Positions 21,181 to 30,377 of a stretch of DNA of 64,000 nt are shown here, piece after piece. A program made the translations under genes and the position numbers. Source of the DNA: Planococcus citri (lineage: Eukaryota > Arthropoda > Insecta > Hemiptera > Pseudococcidae); NCBI RefSeq assembly GCF_950023065.1, contig NC_088677.1, forward strand, positions 16,076,001 through 16,140,000, given 5' to 3'. The first letter of the stretch is position 1, and the number at the start of each line of letters is the position of its first letter. Under the pieces are notes generated by a model. That model was not told the origin of the DNA. It ran no database searches and was given only the letters and a program-made list of their open reading frames with translations.

Positions 21181-24100
21181 ATGAATAACTATAATAAAAT
21201 GGATAACCAAGCACCTTTAAGAACATGTGAGAAGTGTATGTGTAAAATTACATACAAGAACTATGCCAGACATTTAAAAACAAAGAAACACAATGAAGTC
21301 AAGATTAATGTGAAAGAATTAAAGACGGAATTGAAGTGGTATGGAATGAAAAATGTTGATAAAATGAAAAAATCAGATTTGTTAGTGAACAAAGATAAAA
21401 TCAAGGCTATTAATATTGATAGAGAAAAATTGTTGAAATTATCAGAAAAGAATTTGATCAAATTTATTCAGGATAACAAATTTAATATCAATAAAAAATT
21501 GGGAAAAGATCAAATAATAGACAGATTGCTTGATTTTCACTCAAACAAATCATTGCCTCTTCCTAAATGGGAATTTGTGGATGAAAATTTTAAATCAAGA
21601 CATGCTCAATTTGATATGAAAAATAACTGGGATATTAAAGATATGTCAAAGTTTTTACATTTTATGAAAAAACATGTTAGTTCTTTACTTCAAGAATGGA
21701 TGAAAAAGCATAGTGGTATTAAAGTGAATTTTTGTGTTTCTGCAACTTATGTAGACACTCGAGATGAAACAAAAATTGCATACAAACATTTGCAAACTAA
21801 GAATGATAGAATTACTAATAGAAGTGAATTAACAAATGGAATTTCAACTTTAATGAAGAGTGTACTTGATAGACATGAAAATATCATTGATGAATTAACA
21901 GGTAGTCCATGGCGAATAATATCAATCAATAGTTTTAGAGTAAATATAAACAAATATGACCCGCTTAGAGCAAGTTCCTATATTGATCTTCCAAAAATTT
22001 TAAAAGATAAGAAAGCAATTATAAATGTTAAAAATACTGATAATAAATGCTTTTTATGGTCACTTTTAGCATGTTTATATCCTGCAAAAGATAATCCACA
22101 AGAAATAATAAAGTACAAAGCATATGAGAAAACTTTTGATAAAGCTTTGAAAGATATTGAATTTCCGATGAAAATTAAAGACATAGAGAAATTTGAAAAT
22201 AAAGTGAATGAATTGAAATTGGTAGAAGGTGGATTATCTATTAATGTTTATCATCATGATGATCGTTATAAAATTTATCCCTTACATATTACTAAAGAAG
22301 AGAAAACAAAACATGTTGATTTATTGTATTTATGTGAAGAGAGTAATGATAGAAATACTCACTACTGTTGGATTAAGGATCTAACAAAATTGATTAAAAG
22401 TCAATTAACCAAAAACACTCAAAAAATACATTTTTTGTGCAAAAGGTGCCTTTGTCATTTTTACAGTGAAGTTAAATATTTAGAACATAGAGAAAGCTGT
22501 AAAGTACATGATCCAGTTGCAGTAAAACTTCCTCTTAAAAGTGATAACATTTGTGAATTTACAAACTATAATCGATCAATGAAAATTCCTTTCACAATAA
22601 TAGCTGATTTTGAGTGTATACTTAGAAAACTTGAAAAAACTAAAGTAGAGGAAGATGCTAAAACACAAAAAATTCAAGAGCACGTACCAATTAGTTGTGT
22701 TTATTACATTTTATATGAGAATGGAGAAATATCAGAGAACATGTTTGAATATTTTGGAAGTAATACCCCTCAAGTATTGTGTGAAAAATTATCAGAAGAT
22801 GCAGTACGTATTGCTAATGAATACATATATAATTGTAAAAAAATGAAGAAACTGACCAATATACAAAAATGTGAATATAAAGAAGCAACAATATGTCATA
22901 TTTGTGAAAGAAAATTGAGTGATTTCCCACCTATGATGGAAAAAAATATTAATAAATTGAGAAAAGAAATAGAAATTACTTCAAATATTTTAAAGTATCA
23001 TGATGATCAAACACTGACTGATAGACTAGAGAAATTAGAATTAGATTTGAAAGAGAAATTAGATGATGAAGAAAAAAATAAAAAGAAAGTTCAGGATCAT
23101 GACCATATAACAGGTGAATATAGAGGTGCAGCTCATAGTCTTTGCAACTTGAATTACAATGTACCTAGTTTCATACCCGTCTTGTTTCACAACTTTTCTG
23201 GTTATGATTCCCACTTATTAGTCAAAGAATTTGCTGGAACTACAGATAATTTAAAACTAATTCCAAATAATGAGGAATCTTACATCAGCTTCTCAAAAGT
23301 TGTAAAGTTTCAACACTATTCAGGAAAAGAGGGTAAAATAGAACTTATGATTTTTAGATTCATACAAATTTCTATCTGAACCACTTTCTAAATTGGCTAA
23401 AAACTTGGAAATGTGTCATTTCAAAAATTTAAAGAAATGGTTTGATAATACAGTACCACCTGGAAATGATTCATTGTTCAATTTGTTGACTGAAAAATTG
23501 GCTTACCCTTACGATTATATGGACTCATTAGAAAAATATGATGAGGAAGAGTTACCATCTAGGGGAAATTTCTACAACTCCTTGAATGATGAACATGTAG
23601 ATGAACAGGAATTTTTACGTGCTCAAAAAATTTGGGAACATTTCAACATTAAAAATCTAAAAGAGTTTACAATGTTGTACAATAAAATTGATGTACTCTT
23701 GCTAGCAGATGTGATTGAAAATTTCAGAAAAACTGCACTTGAAATTTACAAGTTAGATCCACTTTGGTATTATACTACCCCCGGATTTGCTTGGGATTGC
23801 ATGTTGAAAACAACAAAACAAAAATTGGAATTGATAACTGATGTAGACATGTTGTACATGTTTGAAAATGCCAAGCGTGGTGGAATTTCCCAATGTTCAA
23901 ATAGATATGAAAAAGCCAATCATAAGTACATGGGTGAAAAATTTGATAAAAATAAAGAATCAACATTCATTCAGTATTTGGATGCAAATAATTTATATGG
24001 ATGGGCTATGAGTAAACATTTACCATATGGAGGGTTTTGGTGGGCAAATCCAAACGATTTTACTTACAGTAGAATTTTGAAAATGAGAGATAACCAAAGC

Positions 24101-25228
24101 AAAGGATATCTGTTTGAAGTTGATTTAAGCTATCCAGAAACATTACATGATTATCATTCTGATCTACCTTATTGTGCAGAAAATATTATTGATGAAAATA
24201 GACTTCCTAAATTATTCACAACATTATATGATAAGAAGAAATATGTTTTACATTATTTGAATCTTAGACAGGCTCTTGAAGCAGGTTTGAAATTGGAAAA
24301 AATTCACAGAGTTATTCAATTCAACCAATCAGATTGGATGAAAGTATATATTGATAAAAATACAAAGCATAGACAAAATGCAAAAAATGAATTTGAAAAA
24401 GACTTTTTTAAATTGATGAATAACTCGGTGTTTGGTAGAACAATGATGAATGTGCGAAATCATGTGGATATAAAATTGATTAGTGAAGGTAAAAAATATA
24501 CAAAGTATGTTTCAAAACCAAATTTTGTAAAATCAACATTTTTTGCAGAAGATCTTGCAGCTGTTCACATGAAAAAAACTCACATCAATTTCAATCAACC
24601 AATTTATGTGGGTGTTTCTATTTTAGATATTTCAAAAACATTGATGTATGATTTCTATTATAGGTTGAAGAGAGAATATAAAAATGATGTTAAACTTTTG
24701 TATACTGATACAGACTCATTAATTTTGTCAATAAAAACGCCAGACTTTTACAGTGATATGAAAGGAATGATTGATGAATTTGACACATCAGACTATCCTG
24801 AGAATAATATATATGGTATTCCTCAAGTTAATAAAAAAGTTATTGGTAAATTCAAAGATGAAATGAAAGGAAAAAGTATTGAAGAATTCATAGGGTTAGC
24901 TTCTAAATTGTACTCCATCAAAGTATTTGAAGAAGATGAAAAGAAAAGAGCAAAAGGAGTGAAGAAACATGTAATCAAAAATCAAATCACCCATAATGAT
25001 TATAAAGAATGCTTAGAGAAGAAAATAACAAAGAGTTTCAAGCAGAAAATTATACAAAGTAAAAATCATAATATTTACACATTTGAACAAGATAAAAGAG
25101 GTTTATCTCCATTTGATGACAAGAGATGTATATTTGACAATGAAACTTTACCTTGGGGACATTATAAACTAGAAGTAGAAAGACAGAATTTTATCACACA
25201 TTTGAAAACTCTCTCTTCACTAATATAA
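21181..25228 (+). pseudogene. polB: Protein-primed family B DNA polymerase, split by a frameshift
   Basis: Replicative polymerase of the Polinton. The first open part (21181-23379, 732 codons) has an N-terminal C2H2 finger (C16, C19, H31, H37), exonuclease motif I ADFEC near residue 476, a zinc/HNH-like block CHICERKL with QDHDHITGEYRGAAH near 645, and exonuclease motif II FHNFSGYDSH near 673. The second part, open to the stop at 25226-25228, has polymerase motif A (DANNLYGWAM, about 23981), motif B (NNSVFGRT, about 24418) and motif C (YTDTDS, about 24702). The frames differ by one base, the change falling near 23345-23360 around a short T run. Either this copy is inactivated or there is a homopolymer sequencing error. 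Combined size is normal for Polinton polymerases. Confidence 0.93.
21188..21198 (+). promoter_or_regulatory. Polinton start motif before polB
   Basis: ACTATAATAAA abuts the ATG at 21199 and matches the element-wide motif seen before other genes. It favours 21199 over the upstream ATG at 21181 as the polymerase start, although that ATG is also preceded by AATAATAAA. Confidence 0.6.
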
Positions 25229-25250
25229 ATAACTTTGGTTAAAATTTTTT

Positions 25251-25265
25251 TTTCCTTATTATAAA
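25251..25265 (+). promoter_or_regulatory. Polinton start motif before repeat protein A
   Basis: TTTCCTTATTATAAA, 8 bases upstream of the ATG at 25274, matches the shared motif. Confidence 0.6.
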
Positions 25266-25273
25266 ATAATAAT

Positions 25274-25963
25274 ATGATCAATAATGAAAAGGGACATCTT
25301 AAATTATTACTCTCTCATGTAAATTGGTATGATGTTTCAAGTAATCAGGAACTATCAGAAAATTTAATCAGAGAATTCAAAGACAAAGTATATTGGTTTG
25401 CAATTTCAGTTCATCAAAAACTGTCACAAGATTTCATTAGGGAATTCAAAGACAAAGTATATTGGTTTGCAATTTCAGTTCATCAAAAACTGTCAGAAGA
25501 TTTCATTAGGGAATTCAAAGACAAAGTAAATTGGGAAGAAATTTCACGTTATCAAAAACTATCAGAAAATTTCATAAGGGAATTCAAAGGCAAAGTAAAT
25601 TGGGAAGAAATTTCACGTTATCAAAAACTATCAGAAGATTTCATCATGGAATTTAAAGATTGTGTAAATTGGCATTGGATTTCAGGTCATCAAAAACTGT
25701 CTGAACATTTCATTAGAGAATTCAAAGATCAAGTAAATTGGCATTGGATTTCATGCCATCAAAAACTGGCTGAAGATTTCATTAAAGAATTTAAAGACCA
25801 AGTATGCTGGGAATGTATTTCATGGAGTCAAAAACTGTCTGAACATTTCATTAGAGAATTCAAAGACAAAGTAGATTGGAAAGAAATCTTAGAAAATCAA
25901 GAACTATCAGAAGATTTCATATGTGAATTGAAAGATTGGGTATCTAGGAAAAAAATGCATTAG
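25274..25963 (+). CDS. Solenoid-type tandem repeat protein A (23-residue repeats)
   Basis: 229 residues built from about nine copies of a 23-residue unit of the form LSExFIREFKDKVNWxxISxxQK. Repeats 2 to 5 are nearly identical at DNA level, showing recent expansion. No signal peptide or membrane segment is seen. The regular Leu/Phe/Val/Trp/Ile pattern suggests an alpha solenoid. Similar repeats, as I recall, occur in proteins of large DNA viruses and some phages, but no function can be given. A second member lies in opposite orientation at the other end of the element (34417-35001). Located between polB and the VLTF3-like gene on the same strand. Confidence 0.85.
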   Translation: MINNEKGHLKLLLSHVNWYDVSSNQELSENLIREFKDKVYWFAISVHQKLSQDFIREFKDKVYWFAISVHQKLSEDFIREFKDKVNWEEISRYQKLSENFIREFKGKVNWEEISRYQKLSEDFIMEFKDCVNWHWISGHQKLSEHFIREFKDQVNWHWISCHQKLAEDFIKEFKDQVCWECISWSQKLSEHFIREFKDKVDWKEILENQELSEDFICELKDWVSRKKMH

Positions 25964-25976
25964 TTAAAAGAATTGT

Positions 25977-25989
25977 TTTCTATAATAAA
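25977..25989 (+). promoter_or_regulatory. Polinton start motif before VLTF3-like gene
   Basis: TTCTATAATAAA directly precedes the ATG at 25990, leaving essentially no 5' leader if it is the initiation site. Confidence 0.6.
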
Positions 25990-26928
25990 ATGAGTTCTAT
26001 TATAGAATTGGATGAATTTATAACAAATACTTTAAGGAACAATATTCAATTATTTCAAGAATCTAAGCAAAGAGTGAAAACATACAACATTGAGGATGCT
26101 CTTTCTCCTGAAGTTGTGAATGATTTTAAAAACATGGACAAGTTTCAATTTTCAGAAAGCATATTGATGTTATATTTGAGAACGAGAGAAAACTTGATGA
26201 AAACAAATGTGAATACATATTTGAATGAAATGAAAAAAATCATTCCTTATGAGATTATGAAGGAAGCTTCACAGAGATTTGGTCTCATATGCAATGTATC
26301 AAAAAAAGAGTATTATCCATCCAAAAGGTGTCAAAACTGTGGAAGTACTCGAGAATTTTTCAAAGATCGAGATAATATTTTAATATGCAAAAAATGTTTT
26401 GCCGAGGTAATTCACTACAAACATAATTCTAAACCTCATTGCTTCAAGAAACAAAATTCAAACTACAATAGGTTAAGTAATTTCAAAAAGTGTTTGGAGA
26501 AATATCAAGGAAAACAAACTGATTTTATAAGTCCAGAGGTTTATATACATTTACAAGAAGCTTTATCTACATTTGGACAAGTGAAAAAATCAACTGTTTT
26601 TTATTTCTTGAAAGAACTAGGTTATCATAAACACTATGACGATTATATTCTAATTCATTCTAATTTAACAGGGCAGAAACCAAGTGATATTTCCCATTTA
26701 GAACAACAACTTCTAAATGATTTTGAAAAATTTTCCAATCAATTTGATTTGATAAATAGCCATAGAAAAAACTTTATAAATATGAAATTTCTTTTACATA
26801 AATTAATGTTGAAAGATGGTCACAATTTTGATCCAGAAGATTTCATTTCACTTGGCAACAAGAGGGAATGTGATGAAATATGCAGAAAAATATTCCTTTC
26901 TTTAGGATGGAAATATTCATCTAATTAA
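25990..26928 (+). CDS. VLTF3-like late transcription factor
   Basis: 312 residues. A zinc-ribbon-like cluster CQNCG (C114, C117) and CKKC (C133, C136) sits mid-protein. The C-terminal half carries the block order of the poxvirus/NCLDV VLTF3 family (PF04947): RLSNFKKCLEKYQGKQ with ISPEV (about 165-186), HKHYDDYILIHSNLTGQKPS (about 215-235), then FDLINSHRKNFINMKFLLHK, and a final ICRKIFLSLGWKYSS. VLTF3 activates late genes in nucleocytoplasmic large DNA viruses (family knowledge). The N-terminal 100 residues are unassigned. The gene ends just before a palindrome and faces the Ig-protein gene. A late-gene regulator of this element is inference, supported by the common start motif. Confidence 0.8.
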   Translation: MSSIIELDEFITNTLRNNIQLFQESKQRVKTYNIEDALSPEVVNDFKNMDKFQFSESILMLYLRTRENLMKTNVNTYLNEMKKIIPYEIMKEASQRFGLICNVSKKEYYPSKRCQNCGSTREFFKDRDNILICKKCFAEVIHYKHNSKPHCFKKQNSNYNRLSNFKKCLEKYQGKQTDFISPEVYIHLQEALSTFGQVKKSTVFYFLKELGYHKHYDDYILIHSNLTGQKPSDISHLEQQLLNDFEKFSNQFDLINSHRKNFINMKFLLHKLMLKDGHNFDPEDFISLGNKRECDEICRKIFLSLGWKYSSN

Positions 26929-26937
26929 CTGCTTTGT

Positions 26938-26962
26938 TCTTTTAGAACACTGTTCTAAAAGA
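26938..26962. terminator. Palindrome between convergent VLTF3-like and Ig genes
   Basis: TCTTTTAGAAC, three-base loop, GTTCTAAAAGA: a perfect 11-bp stem exactly filling the gap between two convergent stop codons (26928 and 26965). A bidirectional transcript end signal is inferred. Confidence 0.65.
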
Positions 26963-26964
26963 TA

Positions 26965-27624
26965 TTACCACTTTTTATAATTTTTTGTAACCACTAAAGC
27001 TGTATAAAACTCATTGTTTGGACTCACACATCTGTACGCATTTTGATCTGTAAAAGTTAGATTTTTGATTTCAATAAACAAGTCTGTGGTACGAATTCGC
27101 TCATTAGAAATGATGGATTCATTGTTATAATTGAACCACTTATTATTTGACTGAAATTTCTCAAAATTATAAACACATTCAATTTTTGTATTGACTCCCT
27201 CTGTTTCCATAAGCAATTTTACCCAAGTTTTTGTCACCAAATGCTGTTGACTCTTTAAATTTTGCTGCGACACTACCAAATAATCATAGTAATAGTTACT
27301 TGAAGATTCACCAAATTTTTTTGTTCTAATTCGACACATGTATTGTCCTTCATTTATAACTTTCAAAAATGATACAACCTCAACCTTTTTCTTCGATGTT
27401 GAATTCAAATATTCAAATTTATTGATACTTAAACGTTCTGGAATGTCAAAAGGAACATCTTTAAGCCATTCCAGCTGATACACAAATTCTTGTTCTGAAA
27501 ATGTAACGTTACAAAATAGTGTAACTCCCTCATTGTTGACTATTTTTTGAGATCTAAAGAATAAATCATGTTCTTGTAAAGTTGATACAAAAAGGGTAAA
27601 CAGAATAATACCAGCACACTTCAT
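26965..27624 (-). CDS. Secreted protein with two Ig-like domains
   Basis: 219 residues starting with a clear signal peptide (MKCAGIILFTLFVSTLQ). Domain 1 has the Ig pattern LFCNV ... LEWLK ... GQYMCRI (about residues 36-98). Domain 2 has IECVY ... KWFNY ... AYRCVSP (about 147-203). There are several N-glycosylation sites (NVT, NST, NES, NLT). No transmembrane anchor is present at the C-terminus, so the product is likely secreted, or virion-associated if it stays bound. Ig proteins are not part of the Polinton core set; capture from the host is inference. It diverges from the DUF8207-like gene across 33 bp. Binding partner unknown. Confidence 0.82.
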   Translation of the reverse strand: MKCAGIILFTLFVSTLQEHDLFFRSQKIVNNEGVTLFCNVTFSEQEFVYQLEWLKDVPFDIPERLSINKFEYLNSTSKKKVEVVSFLKVINEGQYMCRIRTKKFGESSSNYYYDYLVVSQQNLKSQQHLVTKTWVKLLMETEGVNTKIECVYNFEKFQSNNKWFNYNNESIISNERIRTTDLFIEIKNLTFTDQNAYRCVSPNNEFYTALVVTKNYKKW

Positions 27625-27657
27625 TTTATAATAGGAAAAAAAATTTTTCTACTATAA
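27625..27657. promoter_or_regulatory. Compact bidirectional promoter
   Basis: Only 33 bases separate the two start codons. Each side ends in a TATAAA-type motif: CCTATTATAAA before the minus-strand Ig gene and CTACTATAA before the plus-strand gene. An A/T tract lies between them. Confidence 0.65.
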
Positions 27658-28662
27658 ATGAGCAATAATTACAATTTAGTAAATGAAAATGTTAATATAA
27701 GAAAGGAATTGAAGGCAATGTATCAGGCAAGTAAAGCAGGTAAAATTTATAAGCAAGAAGTATTAGAAGAACAGTTTAAACCAATCATTACACCACTAGA
27801 AAAAATTAGAAACCAAATAACTCAAAATGTTCCAGAAACCATCCAAATACCTTCCCAAAATCTTCCAGAAACCTTCCCACAACCTACCCAAAATATGCTT
27901 GAGTGGAATAGTTCTCATGAAAATGTTCTTGGCGAAATAGCAAAACAATATTTACAATTTTATGCTGCTGATGATAAAAAAGAAATTTGTGATACTACTT
28001 TTGGGATTCGATATGATCCAGACATTAATAAATGGATGATTGGCAATGAAGAAATTACTTTTAATGGTAATAACATCAAGTTTAAAGGTGGTATTGAATT
28101 TAAAGGAACTCATGGTTTATGGCAGTTGTTGACATTGAAAAATCCAGATCCAAATCAGTATGATTCTGAAGATTTAAAGGATTTTTGGGAAATTATTGAT
28201 AAAACCAGTAGTTATAAACAAAATAATAACCCATCTTCCAGAGTGAAATCAAGTTGTGGAATCAAATACATTTCTGTAATAAAACCTTTGCTAGATAAAT
28301 ATCTGAAAAAGGGAGGAGGGTTGTATCAAATTGATGATATCATAGATAAATATCTGAAAAAGGGAGGAGGGTTGTATCAAATTGATGATATCATAGATAT
28401 TTATCTAGAAAAATTTGTTACAACTTACTTAAAGATTCGAAATGGATCTTTAGATGCTAGTGCAATAGTACCAATTTTATATCTTCTCAAAAAAATTAAT
28501 TTGTATGCCAACACATCTGGGGATAAATATATTTATTGGGATAACTTGCCTGAATTGTTTGATAAATTAGTTGTTTTGTATGGTGAAAAGAAAGCTGGAA
28601 ATTCCAACCCTCATTTAAGAAATGAAATTGTTAGGATTTTGCAAGAACTTAAAGAACTTTGA
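27658..28662 (+). CDS. DUF8207-like Polinton protein
   Basis: 334 residues. The middle part, FGIRYD ... WMIGNEEITF ... GIEFKGTHGLWQLLTLKNPD (about residues 118-163), has the pattern of the DUF8207 domain, which I recall from many Maverick-type elements; its function is unknown. The N-terminus is polar with Pro/Gln-rich repeats (NLPETFPQPTQN). Residues around 210-245 contain an exact tandem duplication of a 17-residue unit (DKYLKKGGGLYQIDDII), identical also at the DNA level. The position upstream of capsid-type genes suggests a structural or assembly role, which is inference. Confidence 0.7.
   Translation: MSNNYNLVNENVNIRKELKAMYQASKAGKIYKQEVLEEQFKPIITPLEKIRNQITQNVPETIQIPSQNLPETFPQPTQNMLEWNSSHENVLGEIAKQYLQFYAADDKKEICDTTFGIRYDPDINKWMIGNEEITFNGNNIKFKGGIEFKGTHGLWQLLTLKNPDPNQYDSEDLKDFWEIIDKTSSYKQNNNPSSRVKSSCGIKYISVIKPLLDKYLKKGGGLYQIDDIIDKYLKKGGGLYQIDDIIDIYLEKFVTTYLKIRNGSLDASAIVPILYLLKKINLYANTSGDKYIYWDNLPELFDKLVVLYGEKKAGNSNPHLRNEIVRILQELKEL
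28287..28388 (+). repeat. Exact 51-bp tandem duplication inside DUF8207-like gene
   Basis: Two consecutive identical 51-base units, GATAAATATCTGAAAAAGGG and the following 31 bases. The duplication keeps frame and adds 17 residues. Confidence 0.9.
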
Positions 28663-28670
28663 AAAAAAAA

Positions 28671-28685
28671 ATTTCCTATTATAAA
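28671..28685 (+). promoter_or_regulatory. Polinton start motif before small ORF
   Basis: ATTTCCTATTATAAA abuts the ATG at 28686. The same 12-base core occurs before the capsid gene at 32938. Confidence 0.65.
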
Positions 28686-28856
28686 ATGAATAGTGACTCT
28701 CCATGTAGTAGTGAAGGAAATAATTCTAATACACAAAGTGGGAGAACAAGCTCCCAGCATCAAAATATGAAAACATGTATTTTCTTGATGACGATTCTCT
28801 TGAAAAGTATTTGGAAATTTAGAAAAAAAGTGATTAGACGCAAAAAGAAGAAATGA
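28686..28856 (+). CDS. Small basic single-pass membrane protein candidate
   Basis: 56 residues: a Ser/Asn-rich first third, a hydrophobic segment TCIFLMTILLKSIW (about residues 30-43), and a strongly basic tail FRKKVIRRKKKK. Its reality is supported by a perfect copy of the element start motif immediately before its ATG and by its fit between two genes with only 23-base gaps on each side. No family recognised. A membrane-active or DNA-binding virion component is possible, but this is inference. Confidence 0.6.
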   Translation: MNSDSPCSSEGNNSNTQSGRTSSQHQNMKTCIFLMTILLKSIWKFRKKVIRRKKKK

Positions 28857-28863
28857 TATTTTT

Positions 28864-28878
28864 TTTTCTGTAATAAAC
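28864..28878 (+). promoter_or_regulatory. Polinton start motif before PLA2 gene
   Basis: TTTCTGTAATAAAC before the ATG at 28879 is a variant of the shared motif. Confidence 0.5.
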
Positions 28879-30000
28879 ATGAATAGTAACAACTTTAAAA
28901 CTATATTGAATGACAAAATTCGACAAAGAATTCCCAAGGTGATGTTTGATGGTGAAGTGAAAGAAGGTAGTGGTATGTTGGGTACAGTTGCAAATTGGGC
29001 AATAAAGAAGCTTCCATTACCTCCCATGCATTTAGAAGATCATAATTTTACTGGACCCTGGACAAATCCAACTTTACAAATATTGAAAGGAGTTGAACCA
29101 AGAAATAAACTGGATTATGCATCTAGGAGACATGATGTTGCTTATGAATTGATGGAAGATCCTGCTGAACTTCATGAAGCTGATTATATATTACAGAGAG
29201 AAGCTTCAAATATTGCACGTGATAAAGATACAAGTAAAAAATTGGAAAAACAAGCTCAGCTTGTGGATGCTGTCATGGGTGCAAAAAGGTACTTTGGTAC
29301 CGGTATGAAAAAGGAAAATTATGAAAAAATTCCTGTCAATTTAGATGAAAAAGAGCAACTGTTAATTCTAGAGGGAATAAAGTTAGGGAAACCAATTACT
29401 TTAAACTTGGATCACAAACAATTGATTCGAACAAAAAACAGTGTGATGAAAGAAACTTATTTACCAGTGACAACATATCAAAAGAAGGAAATCAGCAAAG
29501 CGCGTACCCAAAAGAAATCAGTCAAGATAAAGTTGTCTGCAAAACAATTGGAATTTATCAACACAAATAATAAAACTGGAGGTTTCTTACCTGCTCTAGT
29601 TGCTGCTTTACCAGCTATAGCTGCGGCATCATCCATAATTAAAAATGGTTTTGATGCCTATAGCAATCATAGAGCAAACAATCAGTTGGTTGAAGAAGTT
29701 AAAAAAAGATATAAAGAAGAAAAACCTCTTCACAAACAACTAACTGATATACTAGAGGAACCAGTAAAGTCTGGTACAGGTTTGGAAAACAATGAAAAGG
29801 TTTCACAATTTATAAATAATTCTAAAGATATCAAATTAGCTATGAAGAAAGTAGGAAAAGGATTATATTTGAATCCAACTTCTCATCGAAAACCTGTTGA
29901 AGGTGAGGGGTTATATTTAAATCCAGCTTCTCATCGAAAACCTGTTGAAGGTGCTGGGGTTAATGTGAAAGCAAAAAAAAAAAAGAGGAAGGGAGGTTAA
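28879..30000 (+). CDS. Minor capsid protein with phospholipase A2-like domain
   Basis: 373 residues. Residues 57-105 have FTGPWTNP (calcium-loop position), VEPRNKLDYASRRHDVAYE with the catalytic His-Asp pair H85-D86, and EADYIL. This is the pattern of the parvovirus VP1-type PLA2 domain (PF08398 group), used in parvoviruses to breach endosomes (family knowledge). A second region near 235-255 is hydrophobic and Ala-rich (FLPALVAALPAIAAASSI). The C-terminus carries two copies of GLYLNPxSHRKPVEG followed by a KKKKRK tail. The layout fits adenovirus pVI/pX-like minor virion proteins of adintovirus-type elements. It lies just upstream of the protease that would process it. Confidence 0.78.
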   Translation: MNSNNFKTILNDKIRQRIPKVMFDGEVKEGSGMLGTVANWAIKKLPLPPMHLEDHNFTGPWTNPTLQILKGVEPRNKLDYASRRHDVAYELMEDPAELHEADYILQREASNIARDKDTSKKLEKQAQLVDAVMGAKRYFGTGMKKENYEKIPVNLDEKEQLLILEGIKLGKPITLNLDHKQLIRTKNSVMKETYLPVTTYQKKEISKARTQKKSVKIKLSAKQLEFINTNNKTGGFLPALVAALPAIAAASSIIKNGFDAYSNHRANNQLVEEVKKRYKEEKPLHKQLTDILEEPVKSGTGLENNEKVSQFINNSKDIKLAMKKVGKGLYLNPTSHRKPVEGEGLYLNPASHRKPVEGAGVNVKAKKKKRKGG

Positions 30001-30029
30001 TAAAAATTCCTATTAAACCCTTATCCAAT

Positions 30030-30350
30030 ATGGAACTAGAATTATATGCAAAGGAATTGTGTATACCTTATTTTAGGGGAGTGTTTATGAAAGATCAACT
30101 ACCAAAACAAATTGGAAGAAATGAAAGCATGATTATCAATTTAGATGATTCTATTGGACCTGGATCTCATTGGGTTTGTTTTTTCAAGAAAGATGATTAT
30201 ATAATTTATTTTGATTCTTTCGGTGAAAGACCTCCTAGTGAAGTACTAAACTATTTTCAAAAGAATGTATATTATAATGTTGACCAAAAGCAAAATTTCA
30301 ATCAGGTCATTTGTGGACATCTTTGTTTGAAATTTTTAGCTGAGTTCTAA
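30030..30350 (+). CDS. Adenain/Ulp1-type cysteine protease
   Basis: 106 residues with the complete catalytic set: His47 in GSHWVCFF, Asp62 in YFDSFG, Gln92 and Cys95 in NQVICGH. It would process virion precursors, as adenain does in adenoviruses (family knowledge). At 106 residues it is shorter than adenain (about 200) and than most Polinton proteases; the N-terminal beta part is minimal, but nothing catalytic is missing. The start motif upstream is weak (TTCCTATTAAAC, about 16 bases away). The 3' end abuts a palindrome facing the penton-like gene. Confidence 0.85.
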   Translation: MELELYAKELCIPYFRGVFMKDQLPKQIGRNESMIINLDDSIGPGSHWVCFFKKDDYIIYFDSFGERPPSEVLNYFQKNVYYNVDQKQNFNQVICGHLCLKFLAEF

Positions 30351-30352
30351 GT

Positions 30353-30377
30353 ATTTTAAGAGAAATTCTCTTAAAAT
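30353..30377. terminator. Palindrome between convergent protease and penton-like genes
   Basis: ATTTTAAGAGAA, one central base, TTCTCTTAAAAT: a perfect 12-bp stem starting 3 bases after the protease stop and touching the stop codon of the opposing gene. This is the same architecture as at 26938 and 34156. Confidence 0.65.

Noticed and set aside
23393..25228. Second half of the Polinton polymerase as a separate gene
   Set aside because: It has no ATG at its beginning, no start motif upstream, and continues conserved polymerase sequence of the preceding frame.
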